A stretch of 64,000 bases of DNA, taken from contig CAYZCL010000064.1 in the NCBI GenBank assembly GCA_964476595.1, forward strand, positions 8,848 to 72,847, read 5' to 3'. Source of the stretch: JALSRD01 sp964476595 (lineage in GTDB: Bacteria; Desulfobacterota; Desulfobacteria; Desulfobacterales; JALSRD01). A program made the translations under genes and the position numbers. Below are positions 33,478 through 43,042 of the stretch, one piece after another (the stretch's first letter is position 1; every line of letters begins with the position of its first letter). A model generated the notes under the pieces. The model was not told the DNA's origin. It did not search any database and saw only the letters and a program-made list of their open reading frames with translations.

Positions 33478-34311
33478 ATGACAACTTCGCCATCCCCGAT
33501 TTCAGCGACCATCCTGGGTTCCGGCACCTGCGTGCCTTCGCTCGAGCGCAGTTCCTGCGCGGTTCTCATCCGGGCGGGCGGCAGCCGCCTGCTGTTCGAC
33601 TGCGGCTCCGGCACCATGCACCGCCTGCTCAAGGCCGGCGTGACCATCTTCGACCTGGACTACATCTTCCTGAGCCACTTCCACCCGGACCACAGCGCCG
33701 AGCTGGTGCCCCTGATCTTCGCCACCAAGTACCCGGACAGCCACCGCCGCAGGAAGCCGCTGACCATCGTGAGCGGCCGGGGCCTGCAGCGGCTCTACGA
33801 CGGCCTGCACGCCGTCTACGGCCCGTGGCTGGAATTACCCGAGGGTATGCTGCGCTTCGTGGAGCTCAGCACGACGCGGGAGGACCGGCGCAGCTTCGAC
33901 GACTTCACGGTGCGTTCCCTGCCCATGGTCCACAACCCCGAGAGCATCGCCTACCGCGTCGCGGGCGGCGACGGCCGCTCGGTGGTCTACTCGGGCGACA
34001 CCGACGACAACGACAACCTGGTGGCGCTGGCCGAAAAAACGGACATCCTGATCTGCGAGTGTGCCCTGCCGGACGATCTGAAGGTCAGGGGCCACCTGAC
34101 ACCGTCCCTGGCCGGCCGCATCGCCGAGCGCGCCCGCGTGCGCCTGCTGGTGCTGACCCACTTCTACCCCGAGTGCGACCAGGTGGACATCCGCAGCCAG
34201 TGCCGCCGCACCTACAAGGGCCCCCTGGTGCTGGCCAGGGACCTGCTGACGGTAACACCGGGCAGCGACGACACCCCGGACGCAACTGCCGGGAGCGAAT
34301 CCGCCCTATGA
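33478..34311 (+). CDS. Metallo-beta-lactamase fold hydrolase (RNase Z/ElaC-like)
   Basis: A 277-residue protein with the metal site LSHFHPDHSAEL, an early SGTCVPS turn like the opening of RNase Z, VYSGDTDDN as the bridging aspartate and LVLTHFYPE as the last histidine. ATG at 33478 is chosen because GGTGG sits 8 nt before it; a GTG four codons earlier is in frame. It lacks an obvious exosite arm, so tRNA 3' processing is not certain. Its stop overlaps the next start (ATGA). Confidence 0.82.
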   Translation: MTTSPSPISATILGSGTCVPSLERSSCAVLIRAGGSRLLFDCGSGTMHRLLKAGVTIFDLDYIFLSHFHPDHSAELVPLIFATKYPDSHRRRKPLTIVSGRGLQRLYDGLHAVYGPWLELPEGMLRFVELSTTREDRRSFDDFTVRSLPMVHNPESIAYRVAGGDGRSVVYSGDTDDNDNLVALAEKTDILICECALPDDLKVRGHLTPSLAGRIAERARVRLLVLTHFYPECDQVDIRSQCRRTYKGPLVLARDLLTVTPGSDDTPDATAGSESAL

Positions 34312-34964
34312 GATATTACCCGGCCTTTCTCGATGTCAGCGGCAGGCACTGCCTGGTGGTGGGCGGCGGCGCGGTGGGCACCCGCAAGGTGCGCACCCTG
34401 CTGGAATGCGGCGCGCGGGTGACGGTCATCAGCACGGCCTTCAGCCCGGAGCTCGAGGAACTGTCCGCCGCCGGACGGGTGGCACTCAAAAGCGAACCTT
34501 ACCGGGCCGGAGACCTGGAGGGCATGTTCCTGGTCATCGGGGCCACCGACGACGAGGAGCTGAACCGGCGCGTGAGCGAGGATGCCGCCCGACGTAACAT
34601 GCTGTGCAACATCGCCGACCGGCCGGAGGCCTGCAGTTTCATCCTGCCGGCCATCGTCACGCGCGGCGACCTGGTGATCGCCATCTCCACCTCGGGCAAA
34701 AGCCCGGCCTTCGCCAAGCACCTGCGACGGCGCCTGCAAGGGGAATTCGGACCGGAGTACGCCCGCTTCCTGGAGATCATGGGGGCCGTGCGGCGGCGCC
34801 TGCTGGCCGCGGAGCACGCCCCCGAGGCCCACAGGCCCCTCTTCGAGGCGCTCATCGAAGGCGGGCTGGTGGAGCTGATCCGCGAGGGGGACGAGGAAAA
34901 GATCGACGCCCTGCTGGAAGAGATCCTGGGGCCTGGGTTTCGCCTGGACGCCCTGCAACCATAA
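34308..34964 (+). CDS. Precorrin-2 dehydrogenase/sirohydrochlorin ferrochelatase (CysG N-domain, Met8p type)
   Basis: A 218-residue protein equal to the N-terminal half of CysG. The Rossmann motif VVGGGAVGTRKV lies near residue 13-24, followed by the family sequences NIADRPEACSFILPA and VIAISTSGKSPAFAKHLRRRL. It oxidises precorrin-2 with NAD+ to sirohydrochlorin and may insert iron. Siroheme serves sulfite reductases and the alternative haem route of sulfate reducers. It precedes ccsA/hemX and hemA, a well-known tetrapyrrole arrangement. Confidence 0.92.
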   Translation: MRYYPAFLDVSGRHCLVVGGGAVGTRKVRTLLECGARVTVISTAFSPELEELSAAGRVALKSEPYRAGDLEGMFLVIGATDDEELNRRVSEDAARRNMLCNIADRPEACSFILPAIVTRGDLVIAISTSGKSPAFAKHLRRRLQGEFGPEYARFLEIMGAVRRRLLAAEHAPEAHRPLFEALIEGGLVELIREGDEEKIDALLEEILGPGFRLDALQP

Positions 34965-34977
34965 GGGAAGAGCGACC

Positions 34978-35799
34978 ATGCACTACCTGCTGATCACCGT
35001 CACCATCTGCTACCTGCTCAGTTCGGCCGGCTATTTCGCCTACCTGTTCGCCCAGCACCGCACGCTCTACCGGGTGGCCCTGGGGTGCATCGCGGCCGGG
35101 GCCCTGCTGCACACGGTGATGATCGTGGCGGCTTTCGCCGGCAGCGGCTACTTCCCGGCGCGCAACCTTCCGCAGACCCTGTCCCTGGCGGCCTGGGCCG
35201 TGGCGTGCAGCTTCGTGGCGCTGCAGCTGCGCCTGCGGCTCAAGGTGCTGGGGATCTTCGCCGCGCCCCTGGCGGCCGTGGCCATGCTGGCGGCCTCGCA
35301 CCTGCCGGGGGCGGCGGTGGCCAGCGAACCGGTGCTCAAGGGATTCTGGCTGACCTTCCACGTGATCGCCATCTTCCTGGGCGAAGCCGCCCTGGCGCTG
35401 GCGGCCGGCGCCGGCGTGCTCTACCTGTTGCAGGAACACGCCATCAAGGCCAAAAAAATGGGATTTTTCTTCAAGCGCCTGCCGTCGCTGGAGCTGCTGG
35501 ACGCCACCGGTTACAGCTGTATCGTGGCCGGCTTCACCCTGCTGACCGTGGGCCTGGTGGTGGGTCTGGTGTACGCCAAGATGGTGTGGGGCCGTTTCTG
35601 GAGTTGGGACCCCAAGGAAGTCTGGACCGGCATCACCTGGCTGCTGTACGCCGCCTTGCTGCACGAGCGGCTCATGGTGGGTTGGCGCGGACGGCGGGCC
35701 GCCATCATGGCCATCGTGGGCTTCGGAGCCCTGATGTTCACCTTCCTGGGTGTCAATTTCTTTCTCAGCGGCCACCACGGAGACTTTACAAAGTGGTAG
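34978..35799 (+). CDS. CcsA/HemX-family cytochrome c assembly protein
   Basis: A 273-residue membrane protein with about eight hydrophobic helices and the WWD-type haem-handling signature GRFWSWDPKEVWTGITW near residue 200. In CcsA/ResC proteins this loop presents haem for cytochrome c ligation; the HemX branch, encoded beside hemA, modulates glutamyl-tRNA reductase level. Placement directly before hemA fits either. The length is that of HemX or of the short CcsA form. Confidence 0.87.
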   Translation: MHYLLITVTICYLLSSAGYFAYLFAQHRTLYRVALGCIAAGALLHTVMIVAAFAGSGYFPARNLPQTLSLAAWAVACSFVALQLRLRLKVLGIFAAPLAAVAMLAASHLPGAAVASEPVLKGFWLTFHVIAIFLGEAALALAAGAGVLYLLQEHAIKAKKMGFFFKRLPSLELLDATGYSCIVAGFTLLTVGLVVGLVYAKMVWGRFWSWDPKEVWTGITWLLYAALLHERLMVGWRGRRAAIMAIVGFGALMFTFLGVNFFLSGHHGDFTKW

Positions 35800-35868
35800 T
35801 TTTACAGGTATCAGGATGTGGAAGAGCGCCCTGCGCTGATACCGGATACCTGAAAGCTATATAAAAAA

Positions 35869-37149
35869 ATGCCCGATATCGTCCTGCTCGGATTGAACCA
35901 CAAAACCGCACCGGTGGAACTGCGCGAGTGCCTGGCCTTCTCCAGCGACGAGACCGTCGCCGCCTCGGACATCCTGCGCAAGGAGCCCGCCATCCGCGAA
36001 CTGATGCTCTACTCGACGTGTAACCGCATCGAGTTCCTGATGGTCACCGAGCATCGCGAGGAGGTGGTGGGGGCGGCCAAGCGGTTCATCGCCGACTTTC
36101 ACGGCATCCCGGTGCAGCAGTTCGACCGCGCGCTCTACATCAACACCGGCGACGAGGCGGTGCGCCACGTCTTCCGGGTGGCCTCCAGCCTGGACTCCAT
36201 GATGGTGGGTGAGCCCCAGATCCTGGGCCAGATCAAGGAAGCCTACTTCACCGCCACGCGCCAGAAGACCTCCGGCGTGATCCTCAACCGCCTGCTGCAC
36301 CGCGCCTTTTTCGTAGCCAAGCGGGTGCGCACTGAAACCGGCATCGGGGACCACGCAGTCTCCATCAGTTACGCCGCCATCGAACTGGGCCGCAAGATCT
36401 TCGGTTCCCTGGAGGGCAAGAAGGCGCTGCTCATCGGGGCCGGCGAGATGGCCGAACTGGCCGTGGAGCACCTGCTGCGCCAGAAGGCCGGAGAGATCCT
36501 GGTAGCCAACCGCACCTTCGAAAACGCCGTGGCCCTGGCCGATCGCTTCGGCGGGAAGGCCATCGCTTTCGAGGAGATCACGGACTCCCTGGAACGGGTG
36601 GACATCATCATCAGCTCCACCGGCTCTCCCAAGCCCATCATCACCCGCGACCAGGTCAAGGGCCGCATCCGGCGGCGCCGCAACCGCCCCCTCTTCTTCA
36701 TCGACATCGCCGTACCGCGCGACATCGACCCGCGCATCAACCGTCTCACCAACACCTACGTCTACGACATCGACGATCTCAAGGGGGTCATCGAGGAGAA
36801 CATCGAGGAACGCAACCGCGAGGCCGTCAAGGCCGAGCGCATCGTGGACGAGGCGGTGGTGCACTTCCGCCGCTGGCTCGACAGCCTGGACGTCACGCCC
36901 ACCATCGTGGCCCTGCGCAAAAAGGTGCAGCGCATCGCCGCCGCGGAAATCGAGAAAACCCTCAAGGGCCTGGGCCACCTGGACGAAAAGGACCGCCGGG
37001 CCATCGTGCGCATGCAGGAGGTCACGGTCAACAAGATCCTGCACGACCCCACCATTTTCCTCAAGCGCAACGGCTGCCACGGCGACAACGCCGTTTACCT
37101 GGACGTCGTGCGCAAGCTCTTCCGCCTGGACGAGTCCTCCGAAAACTGA
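35869..37149 (+). CDS. hemA: Glutamyl-tRNA reductase
   Basis: A 426-residue enzyme of the C5 tetrapyrrole pathway; it reduces glutamyl-tRNA(Glu) to glutamate-1-semialdehyde with NADPH. LGLNHKTAPVELRE is at the N-terminus, the catalytic C51 is in YSTCNRIE, EPQILGQIKEAY forms the substrate site and GAGEMAELAVEHL the NADPH fold. The C-terminal dimerisation helices are complete. It lies 69 bp after ccsA/hemX. Confidence 0.97.
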   Translation: MPDIVLLGLNHKTAPVELRECLAFSSDETVAASDILRKEPAIRELMLYSTCNRIEFLMVTEHREEVVGAAKRFIADFHGIPVQQFDRALYINTGDEAVRHVFRVASSLDSMMVGEPQILGQIKEAYFTATRQKTSGVILNRLLHRAFFVAKRVRTETGIGDHAVSISYAAIELGRKIFGSLEGKKALLIGAGEMAELAVEHLLRQKAGEILVANRTFENAVALADRFGGKAIAFEEITDSLERVDIIISSTGSPKPIITRDQVKGRIRRRRNRPLFFIDIAVPRDIDPRINRLTNTYVYDIDDLKGVIEENIEERNREAVKAERIVDEAVVHFRRWLDSLDVTPTIVALRKKVQRIAAAEIEKTLKGLGHLDEKDRRAIVRMQEVTVNKILHDPTIFLKRNGCHGDNAVYLDVVRKLFRLDESSEN

Positions 37150-37163
37150 GCCCAATTTCCCCC

Positions 37164-37192
37164 TTTACTCAATATCGGCTCTATGTTATATA
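37164..37192 (+). promoter_or_regulatory. Candidate sigma70 promoter for dksA
   Basis: TTTACT (37164-37169) and TATATA (37187-37192) are separated by exactly 17 bp in the AT-rich gap after hemA, about 55 bp before the dksA start. This suggests dksA, php and rnc can be transcribed apart from the hem genes. Confidence 0.5.
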
Positions 37193-37247
37193 AGCCCTTT
37201 TACGTAGAGGAATTGTATTCCAATCATGATTATGAGTGGGAATTGCC

Positions 37248-37610
37248 ATGAAACAGAAAGATCTTGACTACTTCAAGGAACTGCTGACACAGCGCCTGGA
37301 CGATCTGCTGGCACAGGCCGACAATACCGTCTCCGGCATGACGGCCCCCAAGGAGAATTTCCCGGATCCCACGGACCGGGCTTCCCTGGAGGCGGACCGC
37401 AATTTCATGCTGAGAATCCGCGACCGCGAACACAAGCTGATCAAGAAAATCAAGAAGGCACTGGACCGCATCGAAAACGGGACCTTCGGCATCTGTGAAA
37501 CCTGCGGTGAGGAGATTTCCCTCAAGCGGCTCAAGGCCCGGCCGGTCACCACGCAGTGTATCGAGTGCAAAACCAAGGAAGAGGCGCAGGAACGAGCCCT
37601 TGGGTTATGA
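37248..37610 (+). CDS. dksA: DksA/TraR-family RNA polymerase-binding regulator
   Basis: A 120-residue protein. Two long N-terminal helices form the coiled-coil that enters the polymerase secondary channel, with D and A residues near the hairpin tip (NFPDPTDRASLEAD). The C4 zinc finger CETCGEEIS...CIEC follows. It should modulate rRNA and amino-acid promoters with ppGpp. ATG at 37248 is preferred to a GTG four codons upstream because of length. The last codons overlap the start of the PHP gene. Confidence 0.92.
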   Translation: MKQKDLDYFKELLTQRLDDLLAQADNTVSGMTAPKENFPDPTDRASLEADRNFMLRIRDREHKLIKKIKKALDRIENGTFGICETCGEEISLKRLKARPVTTQCIECKTKEEAQERALGL

Positions 37611-38490
37611 ACGGCCACGCGGCATCGACCTCCACATTCATTCCTCCGCGTCCGACGGCACCCTTGCGCCCGCACAAATCCTGACCCGCGCCGGCCGCCA
37701 GGGCCTGGGCGCCGTTTCCATCACCGACCACGACACGGTGGCCGGCTGCCGACAGGCACTGGCCGCACCTCTGCCCCCCGGGCTGCATTTTCTGACCGGC
37801 ATTGAAATCAGCAGCCAGCCACCCGGGGAATTTAATCTGCCCGGAAGCCTGCACATTCTGGGCTACGGCATCGACATCGCCGACGACGACCTGCTGCGGG
37901 CTGTGGAAAAGCTCCAGGAAGCCCGCCGCAAGCGGCTTCCCGAGATGACGGCCCGGCTGCGGGGGCTGGGGATCGACATCAGTGACGCGGAAATCCGGCG
38001 GGCGGTGGGCAGCAGTCAGCCCGGAAGGCCCCACCTGGCCAGCGCCCTGGTGCAAAAGGGCGTGGCGGCGTCCATCGACGAGGCATTCGACCGCTACCTG
38101 GGAAACGGCCGCCCGGCCTACGTGCCCAAGTACCGCCTTCCCTGGCGGCAGGCCATCGACGTCATCCGCGGGGCCGGCGGTATCGCCGTGCTGGCCCATC
38201 CGGGCCTCATTGCGCTGCCCGACGGCAAAGAGCTGGAGGCGCTTGTGCGGCATCTGGCCGACGCCGGCCTGGGCGGCATCGAGTGCTACTACCCGCGGCA
38301 CTCGGATCGCGAGACCCGGCGCTGCATCGACCTGGCGGCCGGGCTGGACCTGGCGGTCACCGGGGGGACGGACTACCACGGTGCCATCTCCCCCGACCTG
38401 CAGTTGGGCAGCGGACCGGGCGGCTTTTACGTGCCCTGGGAACTGTACCCGGCGCTGACAGCGCGCCTTTCGGCGGGGAGTGCGTCATGA
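37600..38490 (+). CDS. PHP-domain phosphoesterase
   Basis: About 296 residues with PHP metal motifs: DLHIHSSASDG, ITDHDTV, a mid-protein GIEISSQ glutamate, LAHPG and the closing GTDYHG. This set matches the YciV/RNase AM (3',5'-nucleotide bisphosphate phosphatase) type of PHP protein rather than the polymerase- or HisK-linked types. No ATG is in frame near the motif; TTG at 37600, with AGGA 8 nt earlier, is the best start and lies inside dksA. The end overlaps rnc (ATGA). Confidence 0.85.
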   Translation: MGYERPRGIDLHIHSSASDGTLAPAQILTRAGRQGLGAVSITDHDTVAGCRQALAAPLPPGLHFLTGIEISSQPPGEFNLPGSLHILGYGIDIADDDLLRAVEKLQEARRKRLPEMTARLRGLGIDISDAEIRRAVGSSQPGRPHLASALVQKGVAASIDEAFDRYLGNGRPAYVPKYRLPWRQAIDVIRGAGGIAVLAHPGLIALPDGKELEALVRHLADAGLGGIECYYPRHSDRETRRCIDLAAGLDLAVTGGTDYHGAISPDLQLGSGPGGFYVPWELYPALTARLSAGSAS

Positions 38491-39197
38491 TCCGCGAAGC
38501 CAAACACACCCTGGCGGAACTGGAAAACCGCTTGGGTTACACTTTCAACAACCGCGAGCTGCTTCACGAGGCCCTGCGCCACCGCTCCTGGGTCAACGAG
38601 CAGAACGCCCGGTTGCGCGACAACGAGCGCCTGGAATTCCTGGGCGACGCGGTGGTCAACCTGGTGGTGGGGCACCTGCTGATGCGCGCCTGCGCCGACC
38701 TCAAGGAGGGTGACCTGTCGCGCATGCGCGCCGCGCTGGTCAACGAAACCCACCTGGCCGAAGTGGCCCGGCGCCTGGAGCTGGGTGACTTCGTCTACCT
38801 GGGTCGTGGAGAGTCCCGGACCGGCGGCCGCGAAAAGAACTCCATCCTGGCCGACACCTTCGAAGCCGTGACCGCGGCGCTGTACCTGGATGCCGGGTTC
38901 GACGCCACCTTCACGATCCTGGAAGCCTACTTCCGGGATGCCCTGGAAAAGCTTGAGGAACTGCGCCGGCACGACGACTACAAGAGCCGGCTGCAGGAAC
39001 TCGTCCAGGAACAGCGCAAAGAGATCCCCCACTACCGCATCACGGGCCAGAGCGGCCCCGACCACGACAAGACCTTCACCGCCCGCCTCACGGTCGGCGA
39101 CATCACCACCGAGGGCCGCGGCAAGAGCAAGAAGCAGGCCGAACAGGACGCCGCGCGGCGCGCCATCGACCTGCTGGAAAAACCGGAAACCCCGTGA
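38487..39197 (+). CDS. rnc: Ribonuclease III
   Basis: A 236-residue enzyme. The signature NERLEFLGDAVVNLVVG carries the catalytic E and D of the N-terminal domain; a second acidic pair lies in ILADTFEAVTAALYLD. The C-terminal dsRNA-binding domain starts at DYKSRLQELVQE and ends with GKSKKQAEQDAARRA. It processes rRNA and other structured RNAs. The ATG overlaps the PHP stop; GGGGAG lies just before. Confidence 0.96.
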   Translation: MIREAKHTLAELENRLGYTFNNRELLHEALRHRSWVNEQNARLRDNERLEFLGDAVVNLVVGHLLMRACADLKEGDLSRMRAALVNETHLAEVARRLELGDFVYLGRGESRTGGREKNSILADTFEAVTAALYLDAGFDATFTILEAYFRDALEKLEELRRHDDYKSRLQELVQEQRKEIPHYRITGQSGPDHDKTFTARLTVGDITTEGRGKSKKQAEQDAARRAIDLLEKPETP

Positions 39198-40342
39198 GCA
39201 GCGCGCGCCCGCGCCCCCTGGTGGCCCCGGTTTTCCTTCCCCAGGCCGGCTGTCCCCACGCCTGCGCCTTCTGCAATCAGGCCGCCATCACGGGCCGCAG
39301 CGTGCGGCACCCCACGGCGCGCGACGTGCGCCGGGAAATCGAAAAATTCCTGGATTTCGGCAGCCGCCGGGACGGGCCGGTGCAGATCGCCTTCTACGGC
39401 GGCAACTTCCTGGGCCAGGATGCCGACCGCATCGTGGCCCTGCTGCGGGTGGCCGCGGAATTCGTGGCCGCCGGACGCGCCGAGGGCATCCGCTTTTCCA
39501 CCCGCCCGGACACCGTGGACCCGCAAAGCCTGGACCGCATCGCGCCCTTTCCCGTGACGGTCATCGAACTGGGCGTTCAATCCATGAACAACGAGGTGCT
39601 GCGCCTCAACCGCCGGGGCCACGACGCCGAAAGCGTGCAATGCGCGGCGACGGCGCTGCGCCGACGGGGCTATCGCCTGGGCCTGCAGATGATGGTGGGG
39701 TTGGCCGGCGAGGATCCCGAGGCCACCCTGGCGTCGGGACGCGCCCTGGCAGCCCTGGCGCCGGACTTCGTGCGCATCTATCCCACCTTGGTGCTGCGAG
39801 GGAGCATGCTGGCGCGCTGGTACCGGCAGGGAAGCTACCGGCCCCTGCCCCTGGAGGAGGCAGTGGGGATGGTAAAGGGGCTCTATCTCCTCTTTCACCG
39901 CCGCGGCATCCGCGTGGTGCGCATGGGATTGCAGTCCTCCCCGTCCCTGGACGCAGGCGGCGACCTGCTGGCCGGCCCATACCACCCGGCCTTCGGCCAC
40001 CTGGTCCACAGCCGCATCTTCGGAGACGCCCTGCTCAGGGGCCTGGCTGCGGCGCAGCGTAACACCACCGGCGCAGTGGAAGTCCGGGTGCACCCGGCTT
40101 CAACAGCCAAGCTGCGGGGAATGCGCAACGACAATGTGCGGCGGGCGGAAAAGAGATACGGCCCGGACACCCTGAGGATCATGGCCGACGCGTCCGTCGA
40201 TCGACGGGAGCTGGTGGTGGGCGGAAGCGTTTTGCATCCCTACGAGGATTCGGCTTCTGATGGGACGCTTGAAGGACGCTCGGGCTTCAGCGATCCGAAA
40301 CATCGCCCGGCAACCGGGAACCCGCCTTCCGCCGACGCCTGA
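39194..40342 (+). CDS. Radical SAM protein (Elp3-like fold)
   Basis: A 382-residue protein. The radical SAM cluster motif is C20, C24 and C27 in CPHACAFCN. The SAM-binding FYGGNFLG and ELGVQSMNNEVL follow, as in the Elp3/COG1243-like group. No acetyltransferase domain is present, so it is not full Elp3. The C-terminal residues about 300-345 (VEVRVHPASTAKLRGM, RIMADASVDRRELVVGG) form a small separate domain. Substrate unknown; its coupling to rnc (GTGA overlap) suggests an RNA-related role (inference). Confidence 0.82.
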   Translation: MSSARPRPLVAPVFLPQAGCPHACAFCNQAAITGRSVRHPTARDVRREIEKFLDFGSRRDGPVQIAFYGGNFLGQDADRIVALLRVAAEFVAAGRAEGIRFSTRPDTVDPQSLDRIAPFPVTVIELGVQSMNNEVLRLNRRGHDAESVQCAATALRRRGYRLGLQMMVGLAGEDPEATLASGRALAALAPDFVRIYPTLVLRGSMLARWYRQGSYRPLPLEEAVGMVKGLYLLFHRRGIRVVRMGLQSSPSLDAGGDLLAGPYHPAFGHLVHSRIFGDALLRGLAAAQRNTTGAVEVRVHPASTAKLRGMRNDNVRRAEKRYGPDTLRIMADASVDRRELVVGGSVLHPYEDSASDGTLEGRSGFSDPKHRPATGNPPSADA

Positions 40343-40380
40343 ATCCCGGCGGCGGACCGACGACACACGGTACCTCTTGA

Positions 40381-42771
40381 TTAAATCCCCCGCTTGAACA
40401 GCTGGTCGGGCTCGGTGAAAGTGCCGGGTTTGCGGGTGTATTCGGTGGGCTCGGTGCCTTCCTTGAAGCACTCGAAGAAGGTGTTTTTGGACTGCGCCAC
40501 CGGCAGCAGGCCGGTGTCGGCGTCGATCTTGGCGAACACCACCCCCTCCGGTACCTGGAACACGCGCACGGGCTTGTCTTTGAGCACCCGCTGCATGAAG
40601 CCCAGCCAGATGGGGCTGGCGGCCCGCGAACCGGTCTCGCCCTTGCCCAGCGAGCGGCTGTTGTCAAAGCCCACCCACACGCCGGTGACGTAGCGCGGGG
40701 TGTAGCCCACGAACCAGGCGTCGTTGAGGTTGTTGGTGGTGCCGGTCTTGCCGGCCGCCGGCCGCTTGAGCGCTTTCACGCGCCAGCCGGTACCGTGCTT
40801 GACGACGCCCTGCAGCAGGTTGGTCATGATGTAGGCGGTGCTCTTGTCGATGACTTTCTCCCGCTGGGGATCGCCTTTCTCCAGGATGTTGCCGTCGCGG
40901 TCCTCGATGCGGGTGATGAACACCGGCTTGACGCGGTAGCCCAGGTTGGCGAACACCCCGTAAGCCTCCACCAGCTCCAGCAGCGAAACGCCCGAAGAGC
41001 CCAGGGCGATGGAGAGGTTGTGCGCCAGGTCGGAGGTGATGCCCAGCCGGTGGGCGTAGTCGATGGTGTAGTCGATGCCGATGTCCTTGAGGATCTTGAC
41101 GGTGACCACGTTGAAGGATTTCTCCAGCGCCCGCCGGAACATGGTGGGGCCGTGAAACTTCTTTTCGTAGTTCTTGGGCTTCCAGGTGCGCTCCATGCCC
41201 TTTTCGTAGTAGACGACGGGCGAGTCGATGATCACCGTGGCCGGTGTGTAGCCCTTGTCCAGGGCGGCGGCGTAGATGATGGGCTTGAAGGCCGAGCCGG
41301 GCTGGCGCCGCGATTGCACGGCCCGGTTGAACTGGCTCTGCCGAAAATCGCGTCCGCCCACCATGGCCTTGATCTGCCCGCTCTCGACTTCCATGCAGAC
41401 CAGGGCCGCCTGGGCCTTGGGGGTCTGCTCGAGGGTGACTTTCCAGGCGTCCCGGCCCTCCATTTTCTCTTTCACCGACACCAGGATCACGTCGCCGCTG
41501 CGCAGCACGTCGGACGGCCGCCGCACCCGCGCCTGGTAATAGGCCACGGCCGGGTTGGGTTTGCGTGCCCAGCGCATGGTCTCGAAGGCGATGATGCCGC
41601 GGCTGTCGCCCATGCGTACCACCACCTTCCCGCCGCGGTCGTCCACGGCCACCACCACGGCCTCGAGGGTGCGCCCGGGGGCCGGCGGGTCGGCGGCCAG
41701 GGTCTGCTGCTGCCGGGCTGCGAAGGACTCGATCTGCTCCTCCTTCAGGTGGCGCAGGGGCCCGCGGTATCCCTGACGCTTGTCCAGGGCCTTGAGTCCC
41801 TTGAGGATCTCCTGGCGGGCGATGTGCTGCATGTCGATGTTGACGGCGGCGTAAATTTTCAGCCCACCGGTGGTGAGCGCCTCTTCCCCGTATTTCTTAA
41901 TCACGTACTGGCGCACGTACTCGGTGTAGAAGGGCACCTTCTCGATGTACCAGTTGCGCCGGGACTTGATGTCCACCTGGCGGGCGATGGCCTCGTCGGC
42001 CTGGGCGCGGGTGATGTAGCCTTCGTCCACCATGCGGTTGAGCACGTAGATCTGGCGCTGCTTGGCGCGCTCGGGGTGGGAAAAGGGCGAGTAGCGGCTG
42101 GGCGCCTGGGGCAGGCCGGCCAGCATGGCGCACTCGGCCAGGTTCAGCTCGTCGGCGTGCTTGCCGAAGTAGTTCTCCGCCGCGGCCTCCACCCCGTAGG
42201 CGCCGTGGCCCAGGTAGATCTGGTTGAGGTAGAGGTAGAGAATCTCGTCCTTGGCCAGGCGCTTGTCGATGCGGTAGGCCAGGATGGCTTCCTTGATCTT
42301 GCGCTGGTAGCTGCGTTCGGGGGTCAGAAAGAACGTCTTGGCCACCTGCTGGGTGATGGTGCTGCCGCCCTGGACGATGGCGCCGGCCTCGACGTTCTTG
42401 AAAAAGGCGCGCACGATACTGATCAGGTCGATGCCCTGGTGCTTGTAAAACCGCGCGTCCTCGGCCGCAATGAAGGCCTGCTTTAGCATGTCGGGCATCT
42501 TGGACAGCGGGATGACGATGCGGCGTTCCTTGAAGAACTCCGCGATCTTGCGGCCGTCGTCGGCGTAGACCGTGGTGATCACGGGCGGCTTGTAGTCCTG
42601 GAGCGAGGCGATGCGCGGCAGGTCGGCGCTCAGGTACATGTAGAGCGCCGCCAGCGCCCCGGCCCCCAGCAGCACACCCACCAGGCCGAGAATCGTCACC
42701 CACTTGAAAAAGGTAAAAAATACGCCCCGCCGGCGGCGGGTCTTGCGGTTCTGATCACTGTTTTTCGCCAT
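40381..42771 (-). CDS. mrcA: Class A penicillin-binding protein 1A
   Basis: A 796-residue bifunctional peptidoglycan synthase. After a Lys/Arg-rich cytoplasmic tail and one anchor (about 24-48), the GT51 glycosyltransferase domain shows EDARFYKHQGID (catalytic Glu), GGSTITQQVAK and RKIKEAILAYRID. An OB-like insert follows. The transpeptidase domain has SAFK (catalytic Ser in RRQPGSAFKP), SFN and KTGTT. ATG at 42771 is chosen because the tail precedes the anchor at normal distance; the longer frame upstream lacks an RBS. It is divergent from hisI and convergent with the radical SAM gene. Confidence 0.95.
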   Translation of the reverse strand: MAKNSDQNRKTRRRRGVFFTFFKWVTILGLVGVLLGAGALAALYMYLSADLPRIASLQDYKPPVITTVYADDGRKIAEFFKERRIVIPLSKMPDMLKQAFIAAEDARFYKHQGIDLISIVRAFFKNVEAGAIVQGGSTITQQVAKTFFLTPERSYQRKIKEAILAYRIDKRLAKDEILYLYLNQIYLGHGAYGVEAAAENYFGKHADELNLAECAMLAGLPQAPSRYSPFSHPERAKQRQIYVLNRMVDEGYITRAQADEAIARQVDIKSRRNWYIEKVPFYTEYVRQYVIKKYGEEALTTGGLKIYAAVNIDMQHIARQEILKGLKALDKRQGYRGPLRHLKEEQIESFAARQQQTLAADPPAPGRTLEAVVVAVDDRGGKVVVRMGDSRGIIAFETMRWARKPNPAVAYYQARVRRPSDVLRSGDVILVSVKEKMEGRDAWKVTLEQTPKAQAALVCMEVESGQIKAMVGGRDFRQSQFNRAVQSRRQPGSAFKPIIYAAALDKGYTPATVIIDSPVVYYEKGMERTWKPKNYEKKFHGPTMFRRALEKSFNVVTVKILKDIGIDYTIDYAHRLGITSDLAHNLSIALGSSGVSLLELVEAYGVFANLGYRVKPVFITRIEDRDGNILEKGDPQREKVIDKSTAYIMTNLLQGVVKHGTGWRVKALKRPAAGKTGTTNNLNDAWFVGYTPRYVTGVWVGFDNSRSLGKGETGSRAASPIWLGFMQRVLKDKPVRVFQVPEGVVFAKIDADTGLLPVAQSKNTFFECFKEGTEPTEYTRKPGTFTEPDQLFKRGI

Positions 42772-42986
42772 GCAGCCACACCCGTATGCCAAATGTTCCC
42801 CCGGATCCCGCGGCGCCCCCGGGGGGTTGCAAGCCCCCCGTCGCAGCGGCAAGATCCCTGAAGGAACCTATCCGCACAATCGTATCGAATCTTTAAATTG
42901 AGGAAATCCCACGGCCGAGAGCCGTCCGTCGGCACCTGACTGATTCTCCCTGTATTTCAGAACAATCATAATGCAATAATTACGGT

Positions 42987-43015
42987 TTGACAACAATCCT
43001 ATGGTAATATAGGTT
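42987..43015 (+). promoter_or_regulatory. Candidate promoter for the hisI-hisG operon
   Basis: A perfect TTGACA (42987-42992) is followed 17 bp later by TAGGTT (43010-43015), with an AT-rich spacer and a short leader before the hisI ATG at 43043. AGAGG at about 43031 is the ribosome binding site. Confidence 0.45.
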
Positions 43016-43042
43016 TATCGTTTTTGAAATAAGAGGTTAGCC

